Positions 1 to 9,789 of a stretch of 64,000 nt of DNA are shown one piece after another. The notes beneath the pieces were generated by a model. The model searched no databases, was not told the origin of the DNA, and saw nothing but the letters and a program-made list of their open reading frames with translations. Origin of the DNA: Mycoplasmopsis equigenitalium (GTDB lineage: Bacteria > Bacillota_I > Bacilli_A > Mycoplasmatales > Metamycoplasmataceae); the NCBI RefSeq assembly GCF_024498255.1, contig NZ_CP101808.1, positions 633,345 to 697,344 of the forward strand, in the 5' to 3' direction. The position numbers and the translations under genes are program-made. The first letter of the stretch is position 1. Each line of letters begins with the position of its first letter.

Positions 1-831
1 TTTTAAAAAGCCCATAGCAATTTCTTTGTTACCAATTTGGCTACGACCTTCTTGACTAGTAACAACAATCCCGGTTGGAATATGGGTAATTCGCACAGCG
101 CTATCGGTTGTGTTAACTGATTGCCCTCCAGCACCCGAGGAACGAAATGTATCAATTTTTAAATCCTTGGCATTAATTTCAATATCAATTGTTTCATCAA
201 TTTCTGGCATCACAGTAACAGTTGCAGTTGATGTATGCACACGCCCCTGCGTTTCCGTTACCGGAATCCGTTGCACACGATGTACACCAGATTCAAACTT
301 TAATTTTGAATACGCATTTTCACCATTAACTTTAAAAGCAATAATACTAAAACCCCCACTACTTGTAGCGTTTTGTTCGATTAAAGATGTTCGCATCCCA
401 TTACTTGCGGCCCATTTTGTATACATACGATAAAGGTCGCCAGCAAAAATATTGGCTTCGTCACCGCCAGCGGCGCCCCGAATTTCCATAATCACGTTTT
501 TATCATCATTTTCATCTTTTGGTAAAAGTAAAATTTTTAACTCTTCGATAATATTTGGCATTTTTTCTTCAGCTTCAACAATTTCAATCTTTGCCATTTC
601 AACTAGCTCAACATCGTCTTCTTGTAACATTAATTTAGCGTTTTTTAAATTTTCTTCATAACGTTGGTACTCAACAAATTTAAGAAAAACTGGCCGGATA
701 TTATTTAGTTCCTTATTTAAAACATTAAATTTAGAAATTTCATTAATTACTTCCGGCTTTTGCAAATCAAGTTCAATTTGTAAATATTTATCTTTAATTT
801 TAAGAAGTGAGTCATACATTGCTTTTTTCAT
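1..831 (-). CDS. prfA: Peptide chain release factor 1 (C-terminus beyond window)
   Basis: Recognises UAA and UAG in the ribosomal A site and triggers release of the finished protein. The visible 277 residues hold the helical N-terminal domain, the RF1 codon-recognition tripeptide as PVT (family PxT) in [14 protein letters not shown], and the catalytic GGQ in [20 protein letters not shown]. The gene runs off the left edge, so the last part of domain 3/4 is missing here. The start ATG at 831 gives [13 protein letters not shown] is a Trp codon in this genome, so RF2 would be harmful and RF1 is expected to be the only class I factor (family knowledge). It is divergent from the gene at 913. Confidence 0.97.
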   Translation of the reverse strand, partial: MKKAMYDSLLKIKDKYLQIELDLQKPEVINEISKFNVLNKELNNIRPVFLKFVEYQRYEENLKNAKLMLQEDDVELVEMAKIEIVEAEEKMPNIIEELKILLLPKDENDDKNVIMEIRGAAGGDEANIFAGDLYRMYTKWAASNGMRTSLIEQNATSSGGFSIIAFKVNGENAYSKLKFESGVHRVQRIPVTETQGRVHTSTATVTVMPEIDETIDIEINAKDLKIDTFRSSGAGGQSVNTTDSAVRITHIPTGIVVTSQEGRSQIGNKEIAMGFLK

Positions 832-896
832 AAATACAATTATTACATATTTTGCTCGACTTATATAATTAAAATAAGTAATACGCCCGCGTTATA

Positions 897-902
897 TATA
901 AT
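897..902 (+). promoter_or_regulatory. -10 element for the gene at 913
   Basis: A TATAAT hexamer lies ten bases before the ATG at 913 within an AT-rich divergent spacer. No Shine-Dalgarno follows it, so the transcript would have at most a few untranslated bases. No convincing -35 box is seen. Confidence 0.4.
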
Positions 903-912
903 TATAAATACT

Positions 913-1347
913 ATGAACTCACGATTAACATTTACTGAATATTTACGTGCCAACATGACTTGAAGCAACCTAATCAAGTTTTTAGTTTTTCAAGCCTTTA
1001 GTACTGCTTTATTTTTGCTTTCTTGGTTTTTTGGACCAAAAAACGAAAAACGTATCGGTGATGCGCTAACGATTGTTAGTTTTGTTGATTTGGGTATTAT
1101 GCTAATTATCGCTATTTTCAAACTTGGGTTTATGGCAAACATTATCGCTAAAATTAAAATTAATAACAAAGAAAAACAGGAGCGTTTTAATAAAAAATAT
1201 GGCGCTCCTTCGCCCGAAGAATTAAAGTTACTTGAAAAAGAACAACCAAAACAAAAAGAAAAATACAAATCTAACTTTGTATTTTACATTTTATTAGTTG
1301 AATCATTATTGTTGGTTATCGCCGCTCTTATCCTTAGTTTTGCTTAA
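913..1347 (+). CDS. Hypothetical membrane protein, three predicted helices
   Basis: Not recognised. The 144-residue product (MNSRLTFTEYLRANMTWSNL) has hydrophobic segments around residues 20-38, 53-75 and 121-142. A basic, polar, probably cytoplasmic stretch (about 80-118, rich in Lys and Glu) sits between helices two and three. One UGA (residue 17) is read as Trp. The ATG at 913 has a TATAAT just upstream and no ribosome binding site. Its last 42 bases overlap the convergent gene ending at 1306, so both genes end inside each other. A function cannot be given from the sequence. Confidence 0.7.
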
Positions 1348-1695
1348 AACTTGCGTGCGGTGCGCGTGTCGCACTTTTAATATTTCTTCATCAATAATAC
1401 TTGAGAATTGCAATGGCGTGATGTACCATAAAAGAAAACGATATATTTTTTTCTTGGTCTCGATGTACATATTTGCCAAATAAACTGCTAGTTGTTTTTG
1501 ATAAAAATAAACAATGACAATTCTAAACACGGTAACAATAACTAACATAGAAACAAAAAGTCCAATCGAAACTGGTCCATATTTCTTTTGAATTATCTGT
1601 AACGCAATCACCCCAGCAAATAAACCTATCGCAAGCAAAATTACTACTAAGCTATTAATAATGAAAATTATAAGTAGCTTCTTTTTATCATACAT
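1306..1695 (-). CDS. Hypothetical membrane protein at end of nusG operon
   Basis: Not recognised. The 129-residue protein starts MYDKKKLLIIFI and has two strong hydrophobic helices (about residues 6-30 and 42-63), followed by a polar basic C-terminal tail. The start lies six bases after the nusG stop, so it is most likely the last gene of the cysS-rlmB-sigma-rpmG-secE-nusG transcript. The 3' end overlaps the convergent gene at 913-1347 by 42 bases. Proximity to secE and nusG does not prove a role in secretion or transcription. Confidence 0.7.
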   Translation of the reverse strand: MYDKKKLLIIFIINSLVVILLAIGLFAGVIALQIIQKKYGPVSIGLFVSMLVIVTVFRIVIVYFYQKQLAVYLANMYIETKKKIYRFLLWYITPLQFSSIIDEEILKVRHAHRTQVLSKTKDKSGDNQQ

Positions 1696-1701
1696 AGTTA
1701 C

Positions 1702-2274
1702 CTACTCGGTTAATTTGATTTGCGAAAAATCAAATTCTTGTGGCTGGAGTTTTCCAAAAATTTCAACATTTCCAGTCACCTTTTTTAAAACGTTATCACA
1801 CTTAGTAATTTTCATTTGTTGACCTTCAAATGGGCCAGAGATAATTTCAACATATGCTCCAACAATAAAAGGCGAAGTGATAATTCCTTTAGCAAAATTA
1901 TCATTAATTTCTCTTTCTTTATTGAACATACGTTCCATTTCTTTAGGTGAAACAGGAGTTGGTTTTGCCCCTTTACCGCTCGAACCAATCAAACCAGTTA
2001 CGTACTGAGTATTTCTAATAACAAATCAAGCTTTATCAGTCATTTCCATTTTAATAAAAATGTAACCGCTATACATGTTTGCCATTTTTACCTTGTATTC
2101 TTCACCACGATCACGTTTTTCTAACTCTTTTTTAGTTATTCTTGGTTCTTTAAAAATATGAATTGCTTCAATAACATCATCAATCCCCTCTGAAACAATT
2201 CTGTTTTGCAACGACTCGTAAACTTTATCTTCTTTTCCAGTCATTGTCGAAACCATATATCATTGTGTTTCCAT
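1702..2274 (-). CDS. nusG: Transcription termination/antitermination factor NusG
   Basis: NusG binds the RNA polymerase clamp helices and modulates pausing and termination, and couples polymerase to the ribosome. The 190-residue product has the NGN domain starting METQWYMVSTMTGKED, with the typical segment SGYIFIKMEMTDKAWFVIRN, and a C-terminal KOW motif around VGAYVEIISGPFEGQQMKI. Two UGA codons encode Trp. The ATG shares its A with the secE stop (TAATG), so the two are translationally coupled. The order rpmG-secE-nusG is the classic bacterial arrangement. Confidence 0.96.
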
Positions 2275-2492
2275 TAATTAACTCCCATTCCGCTAAACGC
2301 CAATCCAATTAATGTCATTAAAAGTAAAACCACAAGCACAAAAATAATTGAAAAAATAATTACGATAATAAACGAAGTTCGTGTTTGTTTTGCGTCTGGT
2401 CATCGTATCATTTTTACATCTTTAAAAAACTTACGAAGATAATACTTCTTTTCTTTTTTAGGTTTTTCAATCTTTTTTTCTTGTTCTTCCAT
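2274..2492 (-). CDS. secE: Preprotein translocase subunit SecE
   Basis: SecE clamps SecY in the membrane protein-conducting channel. The 72-residue product has a charged Lys/Glu-rich N-terminus, the amphipathic segment YYLRKFFKDVKMIRWPDAKQ, and a single membrane helix from about residue 45 to 68. The W-P-D-A-K stretch, where Trp is encoded by TGA, is typical of SecE. Stop and start codons overlap as TAATG on both sides (with rpmG upstream and nusG downstream), which suggests coupled translation. Confidence 0.95.
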
Positions 2493-2635
2493 TATTTTTC
2501 TTCCTTGTGAATTGTATGCATATTGCATTGTTTACAAAATTTTTTAATTTCTAAACGATCATTTGTAGTTTTAAATGTCGTGTAATTTCTGATTTTACAT
2601 ACTTCACATGCAAGTGGTATTTTCTTTTTTGACAT
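2492..2635 (-). CDS. rpmG: 50S ribosomal protein L33
   Basis: A small large-subunit protein of 47 residues. It keeps two zinc-ribbon pairs, CEVC near residues 9-12 and CKQC near 35-38, so this is the zinc-containing (C+) form. The sequence [20 protein letters not shown] is characteristic of the family. It lies between the sigma-like gene and secE, as in other Firmicutes-derived genomes, with a TAATG overlap with secE. Confidence 0.95.
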   Translation of the reverse strand: MSKKKIPLACEVCKIRNYTTFKTTNDRLEIKKFCKQCNMHTIHKEEK

Positions 2636-2674
2636 ATGCTGTATATATAATACTATAACATTATTAATTACACA

Positions 2675-3205
2675 TTAACTTTTTAATTTAGGGTATAAAC
2701 GCGCTAAAGCCGAACGAAATTTTTGTGGTGTGATACCCATAGTGAGTGGCAAATCTTTCTTTTCAACACCGCGAAGCGTATATAAAATAATTTGTTTTTC
2801 CAAATTTGTAAATCCTTTAAGACGACTAATAAATAAAACAATGTCCGCATTGCTGAAATTAAATTCGTTGTTTACATCTAACATTAGAGTGGTTTGGTCA
2901 GCTAATTCATCGTTATACGAAATAAGTTGATAGTTAAATCCATTGTTACCTTGAAAGAAAGAACGACAAGTGTTGCGCATATTGGACATCATTGTCACAA
3001 TTAGGAAATTGCGAAGGGTTGTTTTTGTTTTATAGTCAATCCGGTATCGACCAATTGCAGCCGGAATTGATAAAAGAAAAACGTTAATTAAATCAGCAAC
3101 ATCAAGATGAGTACGATACTTATATTTAAGAAGGTAATTAGCATAAGTAACAAGCGGTTCGTACAATCATTTATAAACATAGCGCACTTGTTGGTTAGCA
3201 GACAT
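2675..3205 (-). CDS. Putative SigH-like alternative RNA polymerase sigma factor
   Basis: A 176-residue protein with the layout of a small sigma-70 factor. A helical region 2-like part (LVTYANYLLKYKYRTHLDVADLIN) is followed by a spacer and a C-terminal helix-turn-helix resembling region 4 (LEKQIILYTLRGVEKKDLP, then MGITPQKFRSALARL). It sits between rlmB and rpmG-secE-nusG, which is where sigH lies in Bacillus. That synteny is the strongest argument, because sequence similarity is weak by eye. The N-terminal MSANQQVRYVYKW uses a TGA Trp. In M. genitalium a distant sigma-like protein (MG428) drives recombination genes. A role here is inference; it could also be a degenerate DNA-binding protein. 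Confidence 0.7.
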
Positions 3206-3233
3206 CTTTTTAAGTTCGTGATAGTGAAAAATA

Positions 3234-3929
3234 TTAGTTATTTGATCTTCGTGTAACTTCATACATCAAAACTCCAGCAGCCACTGAGGCATTTAATGAT
3301 TGTACGCTACCAAACATATCAATATGAACTAAAACATCGGCTTGATTAATTACTGGCAACGAACACCCCTTAGCCTCATTCCCGATTACTAAAACGAGTG
3401 GTTTTGTAAAATCTGTCTTTTTTATTGAAACCGATTTTTTTTCTAGTGCCGATACATAAATCCAATAACCTTGTTCTTTTAAATAATTTAGGGCAGCAGA
3501 TATATTTGCCACTTGTATGAATTTAGTATTAACAAACCCGCCTGATGAAATTTTTAAAACTTGGGGAGTTAATTTTGCACAACGATCTTTTGGGAAAATA
3601 ACATAGTCAAATTTAAAAGCATTTGCACTACGTAAAATCGCTCCAAAATTACCAACATCTTGAATATGATCTAACACTAAAATTTGCTCAGGTTTTTCTT
3701 TTTTAATTACATCAATTTCATAAATAGATGGAGGTTTAATTTTTGCTACATAACCTTGGTGATTAAGATTAGAAAATGCATTAAAAAACTCTTTGCCAAC
3801 TACTTTACATTTGCCATAATTTGCGATTTTTTTGCTTGCAGAATCAATGTAAATTTCAATAATTGGATAATTATTTTCGATGGCATCTAGTACTGAATTT
3901 TTTCCGACAACATAAAAATTATTATCCAT
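3234..3929 (-). CDS. rlmB: 23S rRNA 2'-O-ribose methyltransferase, SpoU/TrmH family (RlmB)
   Basis: Predicted to methylate a ribose (G2251 in E. coli numbering) in 23S rRNA using S-adenosylmethionine. The 231-residue protein has an N-terminal substrate-binding domain (MDNNFYVVGKNSVLDAI) and the knotted SPOUT fold: motif 1 DHIQDVGNFGAILRSANAF, motif 2 LVLVIGNEAKGCS, motif 3 SLNASVAAGVLMYE. Its start follows the cysS stop directly, the cysS-rlmB order of Gram-positive genomes. The exact target nucleotide is inferred from the family, not proven. Confidence 0.93.
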   Translation of the reverse strand: MDNNFYVVGKNSVLDAIENNYPIIEIYIDSASKKIANYGKCKVVGKEFFNAFSNLNHQGYVAKIKPPSIYEIDVIKKEKPEQILVLDHIQDVGNFGAILRSANAFKFDYVIFPKDRCAKLTPQVLKISSGGFVNTKFIQVANISAALNYLKEQGYWIYVSALEKKSVSIKKTDFTKPLVLVIGNEAKGCSLPVINQADVLVHIDMFGSVQSLNASVAAGVLMYEVTRRSNN

Positions 3930-5150
3930 TTATATTCACCCTTTTTCCAATAATTTTTCTCGAATTTTATCCGCTCTTTTAAAATCCTTATTTTTTATTT
4001 TTTCTTGATAATTTCAATAAATTTCTTCAATATTTTCTTTAAAATGATTTTCAATAAAATCAAATTTTAAAACATCAAAAATTTTTGCTAAACTACTAAT
4101 ATTCTCGTCGACTTCTATATTTTTATTAACATCTTTGATAAGATTATCGATTTCAAATAAAGCGTGATGAAAGTCAAAATTTGCTAAATATTCCATTACT
4201 TTCTTAACTTTATCTTCATTTAAAGCATCGGGTTTTTTAATTGCAAATTTATGATAAACTCTTTTGTATTTTTTCAGCATTGCCTCAGCGTTTTTAATAG
4301 TCTCATCACTAACATTAATTTCAGAAGAAAAATTATGATTTAAGATGAAAATCCGAAAAAAATCTGCCCCATATTTTTTTATAAAATCTGCTGCCGTAAT
4401 AATGTTTCCAAGCGACTTAGACATCTTAACTTTATTAATATTTATTTGGCCGGAATATTTTCATTCTTTAGCTAAGTTTTGCTTAAATAAACTGTAAAAT
4501 TGAGCGTTTTCGTTCTCATGATGCGGGAAAATTAAATCAATTCCACCACCATGGATATCAATTGATTCTGGGCCAAAATTTTTGTATACTAAAGCACAAC
4601 ACTCTGTGTGTCAACCAGGGCGACCCTTTCCTCAAGGAGATTGATATTTAATTCCTTTTGTTGTATTTTTTCAAAGATAAAAGTCTTGTGGATTAGTCTT
4701 AAATTCGCTAGCCTCTTCATTTTCTTTCATAAATTCGGCCTTAACATTTGAAAGTGAACCATAAGTTTTATTTAATGCAGTATTATAAAGAACCCCATCA
4801 GCAACCTGATAAGCAAAGCCGTTATAAACAAGATTACGAATAAAATCAATCAAAACATCCATATTTCTTGTAACTTTTTCTATTTTTGTAATTGTAGAAA
4901 TATGTAGTTTTTTAAGTAATTTTAAATAGCTAAAGGCATACTTTTTACTAATTTTTTCTTCAGTAGTATTTTCCTCAATAGCGCGATTAATAATTTTGTC
5001 GTCGATATCAGTAATATTATGAACAAATTCATATTCAATATCAAGATACTGGTACGCTTTTAATACAAAATCAAAAGAAATGATTGGTCGTAGATTACCA
5101 ATATGCACATTTGAATAAACTGTTGGTCCGCACACATAAATTTTCTTCAT
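3930..5150 (-). CDS. cysS: Cysteinyl-tRNA synthetase
   Basis: Charges tRNA-Cys with cysteine. The 406-residue protein starts [19 protein letters not shown], containing the zinc-site Cys (CGPTVY) and the class I HIGH-equivalent HIGN. KMSKS is present in [11 protein letters not shown] near residue 240. Several TGA codons encode Trp in the zinc-binding and catalytic region. It is shorter than the E. coli enzyme (about 460 residues), with a reduced C-terminal domain ending [10 protein letters not shown]. It is the first gene of the leftward operon that runs to nusG; the stop abuts the rlmB ATG. Confidence 0.97.
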
Positions 5151-5200
5151 TACTTAATTATATATAAATAAGAAAGCAAAAACTGGCAAAAAACTTTTTT

Positions 5201-5223
5201 AGGAAAAATCGCCGTTTTTTCCT
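5201..5223. terminator. Hairpin downstream of coiled-coil gene
   Basis: The arms AGGAAAAA and TTTTTTCCT enclose a six-base loop. It lies between the end of the coiled-coil gene (5343) and the start of cysS (5150), both leftward, and could end the former's transcript. The stem is A/T-rich and a clean U-run is lacking, so this is tentative. The rest of 5151-5342 shows only AT-rich spacer. Confidence 0.35.
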
Positions 5224-5342
5224 AGCTGCTTCATTTTTTTAAACTGATATAATTAACGCTTTTTTCTCAAAACAAAGAAATTAATTACGCAAAAACAAAA
5301 AACACTCTTGATAGAGCAATTTTTGTTATTTAATTTATAAAA

Positions 5343-5822
5343 CTAGTTAACATTATGAAATGATTTAAGAACTAAAACATCAGATTGAAGAATGGAAACA
5401 TCTGTTTTGAGTTGTGCGACATCTGTTTTGAGTTGTGCGACATCTGTTTTGAGTTCGGCAACATCTTTTTCAAGTTTATCTAATCTGTTTGATAATCTAG
5501 TTTCAACTCCAGCAATTGCACCAAGGAGGGTTTTAGTAAGTGTCTCAAACTTTTCTTCAAATCTCGTTTCAAAGCTATCAAATCTCTTATCAATTTGATC
5601 AAATTTCTGATCTATTTGTTTAAATTTGTCATTTTCTATTTTTTGTTTCATATTATTTTGATCTATTCTTGCAATTAATCAAAGGATATTAGGTTCATTT
5701 TCAAACATCATTTGAAACATATCAACATCCGAGTAAAGTTTTAAAATAGACATTACCTCCTTCTTGGTTAGTTTGGTTGCATCTTTAATTAAATTATAAA
5801 GTGCATTTTCATTTTTGGGCAT
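5343..5822 (-). CDS. Coiled-coil protein with heptad repeats
   Basis: Not recognised by family. The 159-residue product starts MPKNENALYNLIKDATKLTK. It has a predicted globular N-terminal third and then a long coiled coil built from seven-residue units: first QIDQKFDQIDKRFDSF-like turns, then LKTDVAQ repeated nearly exactly three times near residues 125-145. The DNA shows this as 21-base tandem repeats at about 5398-5460. No signal peptide or membrane helix is seen. The chosen ATG at 5822 is supported by AGAAAGGGGGTGATCT just before it, an almost full complement of the 16S rRNA 3' end. The architecture recalls mycoplasma DUF16-type coiled-coil proteins, but homology is not claimed. Confidence 0.75.
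5398..5460. repeat. 21-base tandem repeat (about three units) inside the coiled-coil gene
   Basis: The unit ACATCTGTTTTGAGTTGTGCG recurs head to tail on the plus strand; the last copy diverges to GAGTTCGGCA. In the gene, read leftward, each unit encodes one heptad (LKTDVAQ). Copy number could change by slippage without breaking the frame. Confidence 0.85.
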
Positions 5823-5840
5823 AGATCACCCCCTTTCTTT
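5823..5840 (-). promoter_or_regulatory. Extended Shine-Dalgarno of the coiled-coil gene
   Basis: On the minus strand the bases before the ATG read AGAAAGGGGGTGATCT, differing at only two positions from the perfect complement of a typical 16S rRNA 3' end. Most genes nearby have short or no ribosome binding sites, so this is exceptional and fixes the start codon. Confidence 0.7.
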
Positions 5841-5971
5841 TTTTATAACCACTTATATATGTATTCTGGAGGGGTGAAAAACACTAAAAAAATAAAAAAA
5901 TATGAAAAGCTGCCATTTTTTCATAGTAAAACAAATTTGTTTTTGATGCCTAAATTAATAAGTTAAAACTA

Positions 5972-5977
5972 TATAAT
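5972..5977 (+). promoter_or_regulatory. -10 element of dnaE, leaderless start
   Basis: TATAAT ends six bases before the dnaE ATG at 5984, placing the expected transcription start at or next to the start codon. No Shine-Dalgarno is present. Confidence 0.5.
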
Positions 5978-5983
5978 TGTAAT

Positions 5984-8914
5984 ATGAAGCAAATTACCAA
6001 CCTGCACACTAACACCGAATATAGTTTTTTAGAATCAACAATTAGAGTTGATGACCTAATTAATTTTGCCTTAAAACATGAGCTAAAACAACTTGCCGTG
6101 ACAGAACATAATAATCTCTTTTCATTCGGTAATTTTGTTGATAAGTGTATCAAAAATAATATTGAACCAATAGTTGGTATCGACCTTGATGTTGAAAATT
6201 ACCGAGTTATTCTTTTGCCAAAATCAAAAAGAGGCTTTGAATTTATTAAGACTTTAAGCTATCGAAAATCACTTGATGAAACCATCAAATTTAGCGAGCT
6301 TAATTCAAATGAAGTTTTTTACTTAGATCATCCTGTGTTTGGATTTTTTAAAAAACACCACAGCATTCCAAATGTCAAGCACCAAGAATTATATTTTTAC
6401 GATGCTAATGACAAGCAAGATCCGCATGCCATTGTTTTAAAAGAAAACATCACTCTAAGACAAGGTGATAATCTTGTATTAAGTGTTCTGCGTCAAATCA
6501 AAGGTCTTAGCAAAACGCATAAAGGAACTGAATTTAATATTAAATCAGACTATGATCTTGCAGTTATTAAACGAACTAACGAAATTGCTAATCAGTGTGC
6601 ATATAAAAAGGTAAAGCATAAATTTGATTTACCAGAATTTAAAAATAAACAAAACTTACCAAGCTTTGATTATTTAAAAATGGTTACCTTACAAAAGTTC
6701 ACTGAACTTAAGAAAGAATTTCCTAATTTTGAAGTTGCAAAACAACGGCTTTTTCATGAATTACAGGTTATTCGTGACTTAAACTTTTCTGATTATTTTT
6801 TAATTATTCACGACTTAATTGATTGGGCGCATACACAAAATATCGAGATAGGACCAGGTCGGGGATCGGCTGCTGGTTCACTTGTATCTTATTTATTAGG
6901 AATAACTAAAATTAATCCACTTGAATATGGTTTACTTTTTGAGCGTTTCCTTAACAAGGACCGGGTAACAATGCCCGACATCGATATCGATATTCAAGAT
7001 AACCGGCGTAATGAAGTCCTTGAATATTTAAAACAAAAATATGGATATGAGCATTTTGCATTAATCACAACTTTTCAAACATTAGGCGTTAAGTCATCGA
7101 TTCGTGATGTAGCACGAATTATGGAAGTTGATTTATCACAAGTTAACCTCGTAACAGCAACAATTAAAGCAAACTCAACGTTTGCTGATATCGAACGAAA
7201 TAATAAATTAAAATTAACAATTAAGCAATTTTCAAACATTGAACAATGAGAAAAAATTTTAGAAATTGTTCAAGATTTAGAAAATCGACCACGGCAAATT
7301 TCAACACACGCTGCGGGAATTGTTTTGAGTAAAAAACCAATTATAGACAGCACTCCAGTTTGGGTTAATGCCACCATCAATACCTATTTGCAAACCCAAT
7401 TAAGTATGGAGTATCTGGAAGATTTTGCACTAATTAAAATTGACCTTTTAGGTCTTAAAAATCTAACAATCATTAACCAAATTGAAGAATATTTAAAACA
7501 AAACAATATTGAAAATAAATTCGATGTTAGAAGGGATGATCCCCGCACCTTTTCGTTACTAAATAAAGGTTTAACTCTTGGTATTTTTCAACTTGAAAGT
7601 CATGGAATGCGACAAACATTAAAAAATGTTAATGTTACAAAGTTTAGTGATATTTACGATGTTATTTCACTTTTTAGACCAGGGCCAATGCAAAATATTC
7701 CCAAATATATAGAAAACCGCAACAACCGCGAGATTACATCAATTAGTCCACAGTACGACGAAATTTTAAAATCAACTTACGGCATTATTGTTTACCAAGA
7801 ACAAATTATGGAAATTTGTCAAAAAATTGCCAATATGAGTTTACAAGAAGCTGATTTATTTCGTCGCGCGATTAGCAAAAAGAAAATTGATGAGTTACAA
7901 ACACTAAAAGAAAAATTTGTTAACGGCGCCATTAAAAATCACTACAACAAAGAAACCGCAATCGATATCTATAACCAAATTGAACACTTTGCTGATTATG
8001 GATTTAATAAATCGCACGCGGTATGCTACGCATACATTGCATATAAATTAGCTTATTATAAATCAAGATACCCGCTTTATTTTTATGCAAGTTTAATTAA
8101 TTCTTTCATTGGTTCACAAGAAAAAGTCAATATGTGTATCGATGAATTAAAGGCTTCGGGAATAAAGATTAACTCCCCAATTATTACTCATTTAGATGAC
8201 TATGTCTTAATTAAAGATAATGAGCTAACTTTACCAATCAAATATATAAATGGATTGGGTAGCGCAGCTAGCGAAAAGCTAAAAGCTTCCTTAAATCCTA
8301 AAACTGATTTTGCAAATTTTTGAACCTTTATCAACGCATTTACTAATGCTAATATTGGCGCAAGCAATTTACAAAAATTAATCGAATCCAACACATTACG
8401 AATCTTTGGAAATGTAAAAACACTAGAAAATGCATTGGAAGCATTTGAAAGCGAAATAGCTGAAAAAGATCCGCGTTCAAGATTCCATGCCAACGAAAAA
8501 GGATCAAATGGTTATTACGAAGTTGGCGATATGCTTGAAAAAATAGTTGTTTTTAAAAAAGTTGAAGAAGATTGGGATATGTTTGCAAAATACCAACAAA
8601 AGTATTTTAAATATGTCTTCGAAAGCAAAACTAATAAGGAATCTTTTAAATATAAAAATGACATTTATGTCAATGATATGAATCCAAACATTTTTTACCG
8701 AATTATTATTAGAATCGAAAGAATCAAAAGCATCAATAAAAATGAAGCTTTAAAATTAGTTGATTTTAATGACGGGATGGCGATTTCGCAACTTTGACTT
8801 AATTCACATAACCCAATCTTTGACGAAGTTGAAGTAGGTAAGTATTTCGAAGTTGAAATGGCGATGTCAAATAAAGGTAATTTACGCATAACAAAAAAAC
8901 TGGGTGATCGATAA
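5984..8914 (+). CDS. dnaE: DNA polymerase III alpha subunit, DnaE type
   Basis: Replicative DNA polymerase, 976 residues. N-terminal PHP domain begins NLHTNTEYSFLEST; the polymerase core has GPGRGSAAGSLVSYLLG and the catalytic acidic motif MPDIDIDIQDNRR near residues 325-345; FNKSHAVCYAYIAYKLAYYK is the family's fingers/beta-binding approach. In the PHP domain the usual HxH is H-T-N and TDH is T-E-H, so metal binding there is probably lost. It is shorter than E. coli DnaE (1160 residues), as in other mollicutes. Several TGA Trp codons interrupt standard-code reading. The stop overlaps the start of the downstream exonuclease gene (TAATG). Confidence 0.96.
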
Positions 8915-9789
8915 TGAAAAATAGAGTCTTACTTTTAGATGGTAATTTACTAATGTTCAAATCATTTTTTGCAACAAGTAAACCTGATAATAAATACTGA
9001 TTTTATAATGGGAAACACGTGGGTGGTGTGCGTGTATTTTTAAACACGTTGTCTTCAGTTATTAATTACTTAAAACCAACCCATATGTTAATTGCTTTCG
9101 ATACAGATTCACATACGTTTCGTCACGACTCTTATAAAGAATATAAAGGAACAAGAACAAAGGTTGATGAAACAATTTTTCAACAACTAAAATATGTAAA
9201 ACATTTTCTTGATTTATTAAATATTAAACGTTTGGAAATTCAAGGTTTCGAAGCCGATGATATTATTGCTAGCTCGTATAAATTATTTAATCCAAACGAT
9301 TCACAAATTTTTATCTATAGTAGCGATAAAGATATGTTTCAAATGCTTGATTTTAGTAACATTGATATCGTCACAAAAAATACTAAAACAAAACAATTTG
9401 ACCATCTAAACAAAGATAATTTTTTCGCATATTTTGGCATTGAACCAAGTCAAATTGTTGATTACAAAGCAATTGCTGGCGATAACAGCGACAACCTTCC
9501 TGGCGTCAAAGGAATAGGACATAAAACTGCTATTAAGCTATTAAATGAATACCACTCATTCCATAATATTTTTAATAATCTAAATGAATTATCACCTTCA
9601 ATTCAGCAAAAATTTTTAGATTCAAAGGATATTGCTGAGAAATGTAAGTTTTTAGCTCAACTACGCTATGATGTTCCACTTAATATGTACGATTTTGATT
9701 TGAAGCTAAATATTACAAAAGTAAATGATAAGGATTTAATTGCCGAATTCGGTGCTGAAAACGTCCTAGAAAGATTTTATAAAACATGA
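8914..9789 (+). CDS. 5'-3' exonuclease (PolA N-terminal type)
   Basis: A stand-alone flap/5'-3' exonuclease that would remove RNA primers and repair flaps, since many mollicutes lack full-length PolA. The 291 residues start MKNRVLLLDGNLLMFKSFFA with the first metal-binding Asp. Further acidic sites are in QGFEADDIIASSY and YSSDKDMFQML, and the helix-hairpin-helix is AGDNSDNLPGVKGIGHKTA. The polymerase domain is absent. It overlaps dnaE at the start and coaE at the end (four bases), so the three form one replication-linked transcript. Confidence 0.95.

Noticed and set aside
5398-5460. Tandem repeat considered as a CRISPR array
   Set aside because: Units are 21 bases, contiguous, without spacers, and encode heptads in a coding frame. 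No CRISPR array or cas gene was found in the window.
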